Positions 18,100-26,918 of a DNA stretch of 64,000 nt are shown piece by piece. Made by a program: the position numbers and the translations under genes. The notes under the pieces were generated by a model that searched no databases, was not told the DNA's origin, and saw only the letters and a list, made by a program, of their open reading frames with translations. The DNA comes from an uncultured Victivallis sp. (GTDB taxonomy: Bacteria > Verrucomicrobiota > Lentisphaeria > Victivallales > Victivallaceae). The stretch's first letter is position 1; each line of letters begins with the position of its first letter. Where the stretch lies: NCBI GenBank assembly GCA_944389935.1, contig CALXOE010000015.1, positions 1 through 64,000 of the forward strand, read 5' to 3'.

Positions 18100-18690
18100 A
18101 TGAACAACATCGATCCCCGTCCGATTCTCCGACACTTTTATCCGGAGGAGAGCCCGCTGCGCCGACTGCTCCTCACGCACAGCACGCAGGTGCGCGACAA
18201 GGCGCTCGAACTCGCCGACACCCCGGCGGGCAGAGCCATGAACCTCGACCTCGCTCTCGTCGAGACCGGCGCCATGCTGCACGATATCGGGATCGTGCAC
18301 TGTCACGCGCCGAAAATCCTCTGCAACGGCCCGGAGCCTTATCTCGCCCACGGCATCATCGGCGCAAATATGCTGCGCGAATATGCCGGACAGTATGAAA
18401 TCGACCTCGAACCATTTGCCCGCATCTGCGAACGCCACACCGGCAGCGGCATCACCGCCGAAGAAGTGCGCAAAGAGCAGCTGCCAATCCCGGAGCGGGA
18501 TTTCCTGCCCGAAACCCCGGAGGAAATCCTCATCTGCCTCGCCGACAAATTCTACTCCAAATCCGGCGACATGCAGGAAAAATCCCTTCCGCGCATCCGC
18601 CGTTCGCTCGAAAAATTCGGCCCCGGCCCCCTCGCCCGGTTCGACGCCATGTGCCGCCTCTTCGATCTGAAACCGGAACTCAATCCATAA
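18100..18690 (+). CDS. HD-domain phosphohydrolase
   Basis: A 196-residue protein with the HD superfamily metal site: H27, the H61-D62 pair in MLHDIGIVH, then LAHGIIGANMLRE with a further His and a late LADKFYSKSGD. The order and spacing match small HD phosphohydrolases of the HDIG type that act on nucleotides or phosphate esters. The substrate is unknown. It starts 49 bases after the AraC gene on the same strand and could be co-transcribed with it. An inverted repeat covers its stop codon. Confidence 0.88.
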   Translation: MNNIDPRPILRHFYPEESPLRRLLLTHSTQVRDKALELADTPAGRAMNLDLALVETGAMLHDIGIVHCHAPKILCNGPEPYLAHGIIGANMLREYAGQYEIDLEPFARICERHTGSGITAEEVRKEQLPIPERDFLPETPEEILICLADKFYSKSGDMQEKSLPRIRRSLEKFGPGPLARFDAMCRLFDLKPELNP

Positions 18691-18702
18691 CCGCACGGTT
18701 AT
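18687..18702. repeat. Inverted repeat at HD gene end
   Basis: ATAACCG-CA-CGGTTAT, perfect seven-base arms, begins in the stop codon of the HD gene and lies 80 bases before the LysR gene. It could be a weak terminator stem (no T run) or an operator. Confidence 0.4.
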
Positions 18703-18782
18703 AAACAGGATCAAAAGAATTCATTTTCATTTTCCCCAAATCGGGATATATTACCTGAAGATGGAACATCCCGGAGGGGAAA

Positions 18783-19670
18783 ATGAATTTCATACAACTC
18801 GACTATTTCCGGAAAGTAATGGAGTGCGGCAGCGTAACCGAAGCGGCGCGCCGGCTTTTCATCACCCAGCCCGCAGTGAGCAAACAGCTCCGGCTGCTGG
18901 AAAATGAACTCAACTGCCGACTCTTCCGCCGCAGCGGCAATCGGCTGGTGCCGACTCCGGCCGGAGAGTTTCTCCATCAGCGCGCCGACGCCCTGCTCGG
19001 CGCGTTCCACAATCTCCCCGCCGAACTTCGAGCCTTTGTCGGCGAAGTTTCCGGGCCGCTCCGGATCGGCTGCGGGCCCTACACGTCCGGAGCCGTGGTG
19101 CCGGAGCTCATCACGGAACTCATGCGCCGCTATCCGCGCATTGATCCATCCGTTCAGGAACGGGATTCTTTCCTCGAGGATCTGCGGAACGACTCGCTCG
19201 ACATCATGTTCGGCGTTCAGGGATACGGAGGAAACGACCTGCTTTATGTGCCGATGTATCGTAACCGGCTGGTCCTCATCTGCTCCGTGCTCTCTCCGCT
19301 CGCGCAATGCCGGGAGATCACACCGGAGCGGCTGACCGAAGAGCCGTTTCTCGCCCACTCCTACGACTCGATCCGGAGCACGGTTTTCCGGAAAATGCCG
19401 TATCTCGAAAAAAACCGGTTCCGGATTGAATCGCGGTACACGACCACGCTGATCGCATATGTGCAGCGCAACCTTGGATTCTCGATCATCCCGGACTACT
19501 ATCTCGGCAGCCTCCCGCCGGGAATCGCCGTACCTCCGTTCGACACGGGCTGCGAAGTCGAAACCGGTTTTCTCGTGAACCCGGCGCGGCCGTTCTCCCC
19601 GCCGCTGCGCGCCATGATCGCTCTGGTACGGGAAAAATACGGCTGTCCACCGATCGACGGAGAAATATAA
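18783..19670 (+). CDS. LysR family transcriptional regulator
   Basis: A 295-residue regulator with the N-terminal winged helix (MNFIQLDYFRKVMECGSVTEAA, then ITQPAVSKQLRLLENEL) and a periplasmic-binding-like effector domain (from about residue 90). The ATG at 18783 follows GGAGGGG. It reads toward the M14 peptidase and the CapA-like gene, so control of those two is plausible, although LysR genes more often sit divergent from their targets. The ligand cannot be guessed from the sequence. Confidence 0.93.
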   Translation: MNFIQLDYFRKVMECGSVTEAARRLFITQPAVSKQLRLLENELNCRLFRRSGNRLVPTPAGEFLHQRADALLGAFHNLPAELRAFVGEVSGPLRIGCGPYTSGAVVPELITELMRRYPRIDPSVQERDSFLEDLRNDSLDIMFGVQGYGGNDLLYVPMYRNRLVLICSVLSPLAQCREITPERLTEEPFLAHSYDSIRSTVFRKMPYLEKNRFRIESRYTTTLIAYVQRNLGFSIIPDYYLGSLPPGIAVPPFDTGCEVETGFLVNPARPFSPPLRAMIALVREKYGCPPIDGEI

Positions 19671-19671
19671 C

Positions 19672-19803
19672 ATGTCGCTGGATATTGACGGGAAGCGCAT
19701 CGAAACAAAAGAAGACGAAATAGAGACGCAGCGGCACCCCGCATCCGGAAAGAGAGGCGGATCATACGCTGTGATTCCGAACAACGACAGGATTTTATTG
19801 TAA
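19672..19803 (+). CDS. Possible small ORF upstream of M14 gene
   Basis: An ATG two bases after the LysR stop opens a 43-codon frame ending in TAA. This stop lies directly before the AAGGAG ribosome site of the M14 gene, ten bases from its ATG. The peptide is charged (MSLDIDGKRIETKEDEIETQ) without a signal or known domain. A GGAG lies ten bases before its ATG. The placement would allow translational coupling. It may equally be a chance frame. Confidence 0.25.
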   Translation: MSLDIDGKRIETKEDEIETQRHPASGKRGGSYAVIPNNDRILL

Positions 19804-19813
19804 AGGAGTTCTT

Positions 19814-21082
19814 ATGACGTTGACAGAGAAGTGTATGGCTGCGATTCTGGCATTTCCTCTGGCGGTTGCAGGGGGAGATTTGCTTTTGACGGACAAATTG
19901 CAGTCGCAGATTCGGGACAATCACTCCACGGTGGAGGAGTCGAACAAGGAAAGGAACGGTTTCATGATTACCAACAAAGTTCCGGCGGGAAACATCCAGG
20001 TTGTTTCCGTAAACGGGCACGATGTCGAACTCGACGTGGAACTGCGGGACACGTCTACAGACTGGTTCTACTGGTGTTTCAAGGTGAAGTTTCCGGAAAA
20101 AGGGCTCTATCGTTTCCGTTTCACCCGGGGCGGCAAGGTCGGTACCCGCGGTCCCGCTGTCAGCCGCGACGGCGGGAAAAGCTGGAAATGGCTGGATGCC
20201 GCCACGCATGAGAGCGACCGGGAGTTTGAATACACCTGCAACGAGCCAGGGGAAGAGCTGATCTTCTGCCAGACGATGCAGTATCTGCAGAACAACTGGG
20301 AGACGTTTCTTGCGGAATTTTCCGATCACGGTGCGATGCATCCCGGCACGCTCTGTCAAAGCCGCAAGGGGCGCGATGTGGAACTGCTCACGATCCGTGA
20401 GGGAAACCCGAAAACCTCCATTCTTCTCACCAGCCGTCACCACGCCGGCGAGACGATGGCGACTCACGCGCTCGAGGGATTCCTGCGCGCCGTGCTCGCC
20501 GACGATGCGTTCGGCCGTTCATTCCGGCAGCGTTTTGCGGTATTCGCGGTTCCGTTCACGGACAAGGACGGCGTCGAGGATGGCGACCAGGGCAAAAACC
20601 GCATCCCGCACGATCATGCGCGCGACTACCAGGAGCCCGGAATCTATCCCGAAACGATCGCATTGCGCAAACTGCTCGATCGTGAAAAGCCCGCATTCGT
20701 GCTCGATCTGCACTGTCCGTGGATCCGCGGCGGTGAGACGAACGAAGTCTCGTACATGGTCGGGACCGGAATCGAACACCTCGACCGGGAGATGGATCGC
20801 TTCGCAGATCTGCTCGAAGCGGAACGGATTCCGCAGGCCCCTTATTTCAAGAAAAACGACATCCCGTTCGGAACCTCGTGGAACACCGCGCAGAACTACA
20901 CGCAGGGGAAAACCATCAAGCACTATGCCGCCGGACTGCCGTTCGTGCGCAACGCCCAGACCATCGAGATTCCGTTCGCAAACTTCGGGGAAGTCACTGT
21001 GGACCGAAACGCCATGCTCGCCTATGGAGCCTCCATCGCCCGAGCCGTTTATCGTTATCTTACGGAAAACAATGGAAAATAA
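19814..21082 (+). CDS. M14 family zinc carboxypeptidase
   Basis: A 422-residue metallopeptidase. The first 150 residues form a beta-sandwich (DWFYWCFKVKFPEKGLYRFRF) like the N-domain of cytosolic carboxypeptidases. The catalytic domain starts with the zinc motif H210-AG-E213 in TSRHHAGETMATHALEG, with the third ligand in VLDLHCPW near residue 300. The N-terminus has a short hydrophobic run (MAAILAFPLAVAGG) that may be a weak signal peptide. The start is set by AAAGGAG six bases before ATG. It may trim peptides or peptidoglycan fragments; the neighbouring CapA-like gene is translationally coupled. Confidence 0.88.
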   Translation: MTLTEKCMAAILAFPLAVAGGDLLLTDKLQSQIRDNHSTVEESNKERNGFMITNKVPAGNIQVVSVNGHDVELDVELRDTSTDWFYWCFKVKFPEKGLYRFRFTRGGKVGTRGPAVSRDGGKSWKWLDAATHESDREFEYTCNEPGEELIFCQTMQYLQNNWETFLAEFSDHGAMHPGTLCQSRKGRDVELLTIREGNPKTSILLTSRHHAGETMATHALEGFLRAVLADDAFGRSFRQRFAVFAVPFTDKDGVEDGDQGKNRIPHDHARDYQEPGIYPETIALRKLLDREKPAFVLDLHCPWIRGGETNEVSYMVGTGIEHLDREMDRFADLLEAERIPQAPYFKKNDIPFGTSWNTAQNYTQGKTIKHYAAGLPFVRNAQTIEIPFANFGEVTVDRNAMLAYGASIARAVYRYLTENNGK

Positions 21083-21083
21083 A

Positions 21084-22250
21084 ATGAACACTCAAAAGGC
21101 CTCTCTATCATTCACGGGCGACATTCTGTGCCACCGGGAACAACTCGCCGCCTGCCGAACCGATTCCGGTTTTGAATTCCGGCCGATCCTGGAACCGGCG
21201 GCGGAGGTGCTCGCCGCGGCGGATTTTCTCGTGGGAAACCTCGAAACTCTATTCGCGGGAAAGGAAGCTGGATACACCTCCGAACTCTATTCCTTCAATA
21301 CGCCCGACGATTTCGCCCGGATGCTCGCATCCGCCGGATTCGATCTGGTCTCAACCGCGAACAACCACTGTCTCGACCGCGAACTTCCCGGGCTGAAGCG
21401 AACGCTCGACGTTCTTGACCGGGAGGGGATTTCCCACACCGGAACCGCGCGCTCCCCCGGGGAGCGTGAGCGCGTCTGCCTCCGGGAGATCAACGGCATA
21501 CGCACGGCGTTCCTCTCCTGCACCTACGGGACCAACAGTTTTGCCAACGGGATCTTTCTCCGGGATGATGAGGAGTATGCGGTGAATCTGCTCCAGCCTC
21601 AGGAGACGCGGCCGGGAGCGATCCATCTGCTCGACTCTCCCGAAAAAATCGCCGAAGCCATGCGGCTCAACCGGACACGGGAGTGTCCGCCGCCACAGCT
21701 TGAGCAGCTCCGGGCGCAGATTCGGAACTGCCGCGAAGCCGATGCGGATTTCGTGATCGTTCTGCTGCACTGCGGCGGCCAGTACAATCCTCTGCCCGAC
21801 CCGTTCACGGAGTTCATCGCAAATCAACTCCGCTTGTTCGGCGCCGATCTGATCGTCGGCAACCATCCGCATGTCGTACAGAAAGCGGATCTTACCGGCG
21901 GCGCGCCGCTCTTCTATTCCCTCGGAAATTTCGCCGGCTATCCGGGCGAGTCGCCGGAGAGCCGGAAAAATCCGATTTCCGAAACCTCACTGCTGCTGAC
22001 CGTCGAACTTGAAAAAGCGGACGGCGTCACCCGCGCCACCCGCGCCGCGTACCGACTGATGCGCTCCGTGGTGCGCGGAGACGGCCGGGCAGTCGTCTTC
22101 CCGGTCACTCAACTGATCCGGCAGGAGTCCGATCCGCGGAAAAGAAGCATTTACGCAAACGATCTCCGGATCGCGGTGAACGCCTTTCTCGACCGGCCGC
22201 CCGAAACCCCGGTCGAACCGGCGGAATCCTATCCGCTCCCGCTGTTTTGA
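21084..22250 (+). CDS. CapA-like metallophosphatase family protein
   Basis: A 388-residue protein of the CapA/PgsA poly-gamma-glutamate family, which has a calcineurin-like fold. The motifs are SFTGDILCH, FLVGNLETLF, STANNHCLDRELPG, LLHCGGQY, GNHPHVVQ and FYSLGNFAG, in the family order. No signal peptide or membrane anchor is seen, unlike classical CapA, so a cytoplasmic hydrolase role is possible. The ATG at 21084 lies two bases after the M14 stop begins to be cleared; an ATG at 21072 overlapping the M14 gene is the alternative. No capB/capC partners are nearby. Confidence 0.85.
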   Translation: MNTQKASLSFTGDILCHREQLAACRTDSGFEFRPILEPAAEVLAAADFLVGNLETLFAGKEAGYTSELYSFNTPDDFARMLASAGFDLVSTANNHCLDRELPGLKRTLDVLDREGISHTGTARSPGERERVCLREINGIRTAFLSCTYGTNSFANGIFLRDDEEYAVNLLQPQETRPGAIHLLDSPEKIAEAMRLNRTRECPPPQLEQLRAQIRNCREADADFVIVLLHCGGQYNPLPDPFTEFIANQLRLFGADLIVGNHPHVVQKADLTGGAPLFYSLGNFAGYPGESPESRKNPISETSLLLTVELEKADGVTRATRAAYRLMRSVVRGDGRAVVFPVTQLIRQESDPRKRSIYANDLRIAVNAFLDRPPETPVEPAESYPLPLF

Positions 22251-22254
22251 GCAT

Positions 22255-22293
22255 AAAAAAGCCCGGACGCTTTCACGCATCCGGGCTTTTTTT
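22255..22293. terminator. Bidirectional terminator
   Basis: AAAAAA-GCCCGGA, a 12-base loop, TCCGGGC-TTTTTTT. It serves the plus-strand CapA-like gene and, read the other way, the minus-strand serC gene. Confidence 0.9.
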
Positions 22294-22306
22294 GCAGTTC
22301 CGCCGC

Positions 22307-23389
22307 TTACTTGTTCGCAAGCTCGAACTTCTTCATGAACTCGACCAGCGCTTTCACGCCCTCGAGCGGCATCGCGTTGTAGATGCTCGCGCGGCAGCCG
22401 CCGACAAGACGGTGCCCCTTGAGCTCGGTCAGCCCGTTCTCCTTCGCCTCCTTCACGAAAGCCGCGTCGAGCTCATCGCTCGGCGTACGGAAAACGACGT
22501 TCATGATCGAACGGTCCGCTTTCGCGACCGGGCTCTTGTAGAACGTGGAGTTGTCGAGGAAGTCGTACAAATAGGCCGCTTTCTCGTTGTTGATCTTCTC
22601 CATGACGCTCAGCCCGCCCTGCTCCTTGAGCCAGTCGGTCACGAGTGCGAGCATGTAGATCGCAAAGGTCGGCGGGGTGTTGAACATCGAATCGTTGTCG
22701 ATGTAGGTGCTGTAACGCAGCATCGTCGGCACCTTGCTGTCGTCGGTGCGCGCCGCCAGATCCTTGCGCATGATGACCAACGCCATGCCGGAGGGACCGA
22801 GATTCTTCTGAGCACCGGCGTAAACCATACCGAAGTCGTTCATATCGAACGGACGGGACATGATGTCACTGGACATGTCAGCGAGCAGCGGAACACCCGG
22901 AGTCGGCTTCGGCAGCTTCGTGTAGCGCGTACCGGCGATCGTGTTGTTGCTCGTGATGTGCATGTAAGCAGCGTCCGCGGTGCGCTTCCACTCGGACTCG
23001 GCCGGAATGTGATCGTACTTCGTCTCCTTGCTCGACGCAACGACATTCACCGTCCCGAACATCTTCGCCTCTTTCAGCGCCTTGGAGCTCCAGACACCGG
23101 TATCGACGTAATCCGCGACGCCGCCGTTCAGGAGATTCATCGCGATCATCGCAAACTGCATGCTCGCGCCGCCCTGAATGAAGAGAACCGCATAGTCGTC
23201 GGAAACGTTCAGCAGCTCACGGACATTCGCTTCGGCACGGTGCAGAACCGGCTCGAAAAGCTTGCCGCGGTGAGAGAGTTCCATAAGACCGCTGCCGCTG
23301 CCCTGATAATTCGTGAATTCGGCCTGAGCCTTTTCCATAACCGGCTTCGGCAACATCGCCGGACCGGCCGCAAAATTGTAAACCGCCAT
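22307..23389 (-). CDS. serC: Phosphoserine aminotransferase
   Basis: A PLP enzyme that makes 3-phosphoserine from 3-phosphohydroxypyruvate and glutamate (serine synthesis; also pyridoxal phosphate synthesis). The opening YNFAAGPAMLPKPVMEKAQ, the substrate patch GSGLMELSHRG and the PLP lysine in YAGAQKNLGPSGMALVI are diagnostic. The ending GGCRASIYNAMP carries the conserved substrate-binding Arg. The length of 360 aa is normal. The start at 23389 follows AGGAGG; the frame is open upstream but that part lies over the promoter. It is an independent unit with its own promoter and terminator. Confidence 0.97.
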   Translation of the reverse strand: MAVYNFAAGPAMLPKPVMEKAQAEFTNYQGSGSGLMELSHRGKLFEPVLHRAEANVRELLNVSDDYAVLFIQGGASMQFAMIAMNLLNGGVADYVDTGVWSSKALKEAKMFGTVNVVASSKETKYDHIPAESEWKRTADAAYMHITSNNTIAGTRYTKLPKPTPGVPLLADMSSDIMSRPFDMNDFGMVYAGAQKNLGPSGMALVIMRKDLAARTDDSKVPTMLRYSTYIDNDSMFNTPPTFAIYMLALVTDWLKEQGGLSVMEKINNEKAAYLYDFLDNSTFYKSPVAKADRSIMNVVFRTPSDELDAAFVKEAKENGLTELKGHRLVGGCRASIYNAMPLEGVKALVEFMKKFELANK

Positions 23390-23429
23390 TTTATGAACCC
23401 TCCTGAAATTGATTAGAGCGTGTTCTTTT

Positions 23430-23458
23430 AAAATACCATGAAAAACCCGTTTTTTCAA
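23430..23458 (-). promoter_or_regulatory. serC promoter
   Basis: On the minus strand TTGAAA, a 17-base spacer, then TATTTT, 41 bases before the serC ATG. Confidence 0.6.
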
Positions 23459-23510
23459 GCCGACTTCGGTAAATTGAGATCGAATCCGTCGACAAAAACG
23501 CCGCGCCGCC

Positions 23511-24767
23511 TCAGCTCTGCGTCTTTTTCCTTTCAGGCGCCGCCGCGGCGAACGCATTGAGCAGGCGGGTCACACGCTCCACGCCGGGAAAATCGCGGAA
23601 ACGGAACATCCTCCCGGCCAGAGCGGGGTGCTGCTGCTCCGTCAGAGACTTCCACGCCTCATCGTCCGCGAGAGCCCGGTCGACGCCGAGGAGCAGCGGA
23701 ATCTCCGGATCACGCTCGAGAAGCTCGAGCCGCCGGTCGAGCTGCCCCCGGTGCCAGCGGTGGAACAGCTCCAGATGAAGCGTGAGCCCGTCGGATTCGC
23801 GCCGGAACGAGAGATCCGGGAAAACGATCTCCTGCCCGCCGCCGTCGATGAACGGCGACTCCCCGACGATCCGCCACTCTTCCGACTGCTCCCGGAACAG
23901 ACGGTGAAACATCCGGATCTCCTCCGGAACGTAACTCGAAAAATTGCGGTAATGCGAAACCAGCCCGCTCTTCTGGTCGAGTCTGAGTTCCCCCCGGTTC
24001 TCCCCGATCCGGATCTTCGCGGCAAGATTCCACTTCTCGAGATTCACGACCGCGGGAAAAAACTCCGCCAGCAGCAGCGCGTACTTGCGCGTGTTTGCGA
24101 AAATCGCAAACGGCCCCGAAATCCGCAGCAGAATCTCCATCGACCGACCATCCGCCGTCCGGCGCGAAATTTCAGCCAGCAGCCGGAAAAAACGCAGATA
24201 TTTGAAGAGCCGGCGCAACTCCGCCGGATTCGAGTCCGACACCGCAATTTCAAGCTCATCGGAATAGATCAGCAGCCCCTGCACGAGCGCAAGATTGTAA
24301 CGGTTCAGAAGCTCGCCCGGATAAAGCGCTTTCCAGCCCGTCATGCGTTCGTTGTCCGGCAGATCGCCGTAGATGTCGGCGGCCATGAACTCCGCCGCAC
24401 CCTCTGTCGCAAGCAGTTTCTCCCGGTAGAGTTCCAGACTTCCCTCCGCCTGCGGCAGCGCCTCGGAGGCGGCGAGAAAAAGCCGTTTCCGTTCGGCCGG
24501 GTAGTCGATGAACCGCACCGGATCGAATGAACAACGGTCGAGAATGAGTTTATTCAACCCCTCCGCGAGTTTCCGATCCCGCGCGCCCTGCAGCTGCACG
24601 CTCACCAGCTCCTCCAGCTCGGAACGACGCATATTCCCCGCGGCCGCCTCCGCATAGAGCGCCAGCAGCTCCGAGGCGAATTCCAGAAGTTTCGGGTCGG
24701 CCGGATTGAGAAACGCTGGCTGAAAACCATTCCGTTTCCGGAACCGCAGCAGCTCTCTGGTCAGCAT
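23511..24767 (-). CDS. DUF790 / Bax1-like nuclease
   Basis: A 418-residue protein resembling DUF790, the family of archaeal Bax1, the nuclease partner of the XPB helicase. The N-terminal LLRFRKRNGFQPAFL and NKLILDRCSF lead to a middle LNRYNLALVQGLLIYSD, all typical of the family. The C-terminal part has IVFPDLSFR and LHLELFHRWHRGQL, which look like a PD-(D/E)xK nuclease core (D...E). Bacterial members usually lie beside an XPB-like helicase; none is in this window. The start at 24767 lies seven bases inside the end of the phosphatase gene, with GGAGAG before it. Confidence 0.8.
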   Translation of the reverse strand: MLTRELLRFRKRNGFQPAFLNPADPKLLEFASELLALYAEAAAGNMRRSELEELVSVQLQGARDRKLAEGLNKLILDRCSFDPVRFIDYPAERKRLFLAASEALPQAEGSLELYREKLLATEGAAEFMAADIYGDLPDNERMTGWKALYPGELLNRYNLALVQGLLIYSDELEIAVSDSNPAELRRLFKYLRFFRLLAEISRRTADGRSMEILLRISGPFAIFANTRKYALLLAEFFPAVVNLEKWNLAAKIRIGENRGELRLDQKSGLVSHYRNFSSYVPEEIRMFHRLFREQSEEWRIVGESPFIDGGGQEIVFPDLSFRRESDGLTLHLELFHRWHRGQLDRRLELLERDPEIPLLLGVDRALADDEAWKSLTEQQHPALAGRMFRFRDFPGVERVTRLLNAFAAAAPERKKTQS

Positions 24768-25546
24768 AGGCTCTCCGGCAGATCCGAGAAAAAGTCGAGG
24801 AACTTCACCAGCAGAGCCGGATTCGCGGCGATGATCCCCTGTTCCGGATACCGGAATCCGCCGCGCAGGTCGCGCACGAGCGCCCCCGCCTCCTCCGCGA
24901 TCAGCGCCCCGGCGGCGACGTCGTAAGGCTGCAGCGCCATCTCCCAGTACGCATCGTAGACACCCGCACCGGTCATCGCCAGATCGAGCGCGGCCGAACC
25001 CGAACGCTTGATGTCGCGCACCTGCGGGACGATCCGCGAAAAATAGGGCAGATTATTGACCTTTCTCCCGGCCCGGACGCAGGCGAAACCCGTCACACAG
25101 GCGGCTTCTCCGGGAGTCGGGCAGCGCGACGCATGGATCGGTTCGTCGTTCCACACCGCCCCCTGCCCCGATTCCGCGGCGAAAAGATCGTTGAGCGCAG
25201 GCGCATAAACCACCCCGGCAAGCGGCTTTCGCCCCCGGCAGAACGCGATCGAAATCGCAAAAAAAGGATGATGCTTGACGAACGACTGCGTCCCGTCAAT
25301 CGGATCGATGATCCAGCAGAATTCCGAACCGGAATTACTGACTCCGGACTCCTCTCCGAATATTCCATGCCCCGGAAACCGTTCCCGAATCCGCCTGACG
25401 ATCAGCTGTTCCACGGCGACGTCCGCCGCCGACACCAGATCTTTCGGCGACGCTTTCGCATGAACATCGTTCGGCCGGATTCCCTCGAAATAGGTCATGG
25501 CCGTACGGCCCGCTTCGCGCGCGACCGCTTTCATGAATCCAAGCAT
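24761..25546 (-). CDS. Inositol monophosphatase family protein (SuhB-like)
   Basis: A 261-residue lithium-sensitive-type phosphatase fold. The metal site shows FGEESG, then IIDPIDGTQSFVK, and the later EMALQPYDVAAGALIAEEAGA (W/L-D..A type motif). It may remove phosphate from inositol phosphates, PAP or sugar phosphates. The start at 25546 has a very strong site (GGAGGTGGAG) just upstream and is chosen over an upstream start at 25594. The gene lies between the C39-like peptidase (28 bases) and the DUF790 gene (7-base overlap), so the three probably share a transcript. Confidence 0.9.
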   Translation of the reverse strand: MLGFMKAVAREAGRTAMTYFEGIRPNDVHAKASPKDLVSAADVAVEQLIVRRIRERFPGHGIFGEESGVSNSGSEFCWIIDPIDGTQSFVKHHPFFAISIAFCRGRKPLAGVVYAPALNDLFAAESGQGAVWNDEPIHASRCPTPGEAACVTGFACVRAGRKVNNLPYFSRIVPQVRDIKRSGSAALDLAMTGAGVYDAYWEMALQPYDVAAGALIAEEAGALVRDLRGGFRYPEQGIIAANPALLVKFLDFFSDLPESLC

Positions 25547-25574
25547 TTCTCCACCTCCCTGCTCCGCTCCGGGC

Positions 25575-26888
25575 TCACTTGCGGCGCGGTTCAAGCGAGA
25601 CGAGATTCACGGTGATGCTCCAGGCATCCTCGTTCTTCAAGCTCTTCTTCTCGTGTCCGGCGCCCCAGCTGTCGGAGAAGATGATCTCCCCGGTCTTGTC
25701 GTTGTATCCGGTGATGATGCGCATGTGCATGCCGAACTCCGAGCTGTTGGTATCTCCAACCCCGGGAATGATGAAAGTCGACCAGCACAGCGGAACGCCA
25801 TTGTCGATATTCTCCCGAACCGTCTCGAAAAACTCCCGGCAATCCCGGCTCTCCTGCATGCGGACTTCACGGAAGATATTGAAATCCAACGCTTTCATCA
25901 GACTTCCGAAATCGAGGTAGCGGCTGCGTCCGACAACGAAAAGATAGTCGTCCAGATCGATCTTCTTCTGATCTCTGCGCCGGGCAATCGAATTGTAGTC
26001 CTTGATGACTTTCTTGAGATCGTTGAAGTTGTCGAGCTCATACCGGTAGAGCTGCTTGAAGCGAATCCCGAGCTTGTTCTGATTGCTCTCAAGCACATCG
26101 ACGAGCTTGTTGATGCTGGTCCCCCGGTCGGCATCGGATTCCGCAAGTTTCGCAATCACATGCTGATCGAGATTCGACCCGTAGTAACGCAGCACCCGTT
26201 CAACCGTCGCAGCGACACAATATCCTTTCGCCCCCTGGTCGACCATCGGAATGAGCATATAACGCGAACCATCGGCATCGGTTTTCACTTTCGCCTCAAG
26301 TTCCGAACTGCCGACCGTGGTCTTGATCCCGTCTTTCAGACTCCTCGGAGCCCGGCCGGGCGGATAAAAGTCGACCGCAATATACTCCGGCAGATTGCGC
26401 GAAAGACTCCAGCGCAGCACGATGTCGCTCCGGCCCGTTTTCCAGACCAGCGACCGCAGCCGGGAACCGCTCACCGTCGCATTCTGGCTCATGGGGCGCA
26501 GCTTCGCGCCGGCGACGTTCTGGATCTGTTCCCGCAGCTCCTCGAGCATCTTCTCGAACGGTTTCTTCCCGATATTGCCCGCATCGCCGCGGTTGTAGAC
26601 GGAGACGCTCAGCGAAACGACCCGACCGCCCCGGAAATCGAAAATCGCCTCCTGCACATTTTTACCGAACAGCGACAGGATTTTCCGGCTCGTGCGGGCA
26701 TTGAACCGGAGGCGGCTGTGCGCCTGATCCATCCACGTGAACGTGTCCGGAACGGCGCGTACGACCGACTCGCCGGACATCTTCCAGAGTTCCCCCGCCC
26801 CGTCGCGGAGCAGCGGATCAAGCTCCGCCGCATATGCCGCGCAAAACAGCACAACTGCGGACACGAGCGCGGAAAAGAGTTTTCTCAT
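25575..26888 (-). CDS. Secreted C39-like cysteine peptidase family protein
   Basis: A 437-residue exported protein. A signal peptide (MRKLFSALVSAVVLFCAAYA) is followed by a region of about 190 residues of unknown fold. The C-terminal half is a papain-like C39-type domain: the Cys (about residue 224) in DQGAKGYCVAATVERVL, the His (about 387) in SEFGMHMRIITGYN, and the Asp in FSDSWG. The domain order and a long region between Cys and His suggest a distinct subfamily. Targets are unknown; envelope proteins or imported peptides are possible. It lies 30 bases after the 2-hydroxyacid dehydrogenase gene. Confidence 0.82.
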   Translation of the reverse strand: MRKLFSALVSAVVLFCAAYAAELDPLLRDGAGELWKMSGESVVRAVPDTFTWMDQAHSRLRFNARTSRKILSLFGKNVQEAIFDFRGGRVVSLSVSVYNRGDAGNIGKKPFEKMLEELREQIQNVAGAKLRPMSQNATVSGSRLRSLVWKTGRSDIVLRWSLSRNLPEYIAVDFYPPGRAPRSLKDGIKTTVGSSELEAKVKTDADGSRYMLIPMVDQGAKGYCVAATVERVLRYYGSNLDQHVIAKLAESDADRGTSINKLVDVLESNQNKLGIRFKQLYRYELDNFNDLKKVIKDYNSIARRRDQKKIDLDDYLFVVGRSRYLDFGSLMKALDFNIFREVRMQESRDCREFFETVRENIDNGVPLCWSTFIIPGVGDTNSSEFGMHMRIITGYNDKTGEIIFSDSWGAGHEKKSLKNEDAWSITVNLVSLEPRRK

Positions 26889-26918
26889 GGCGCCTCCTCC
26901 GTGGTTATCCGGACCGCG

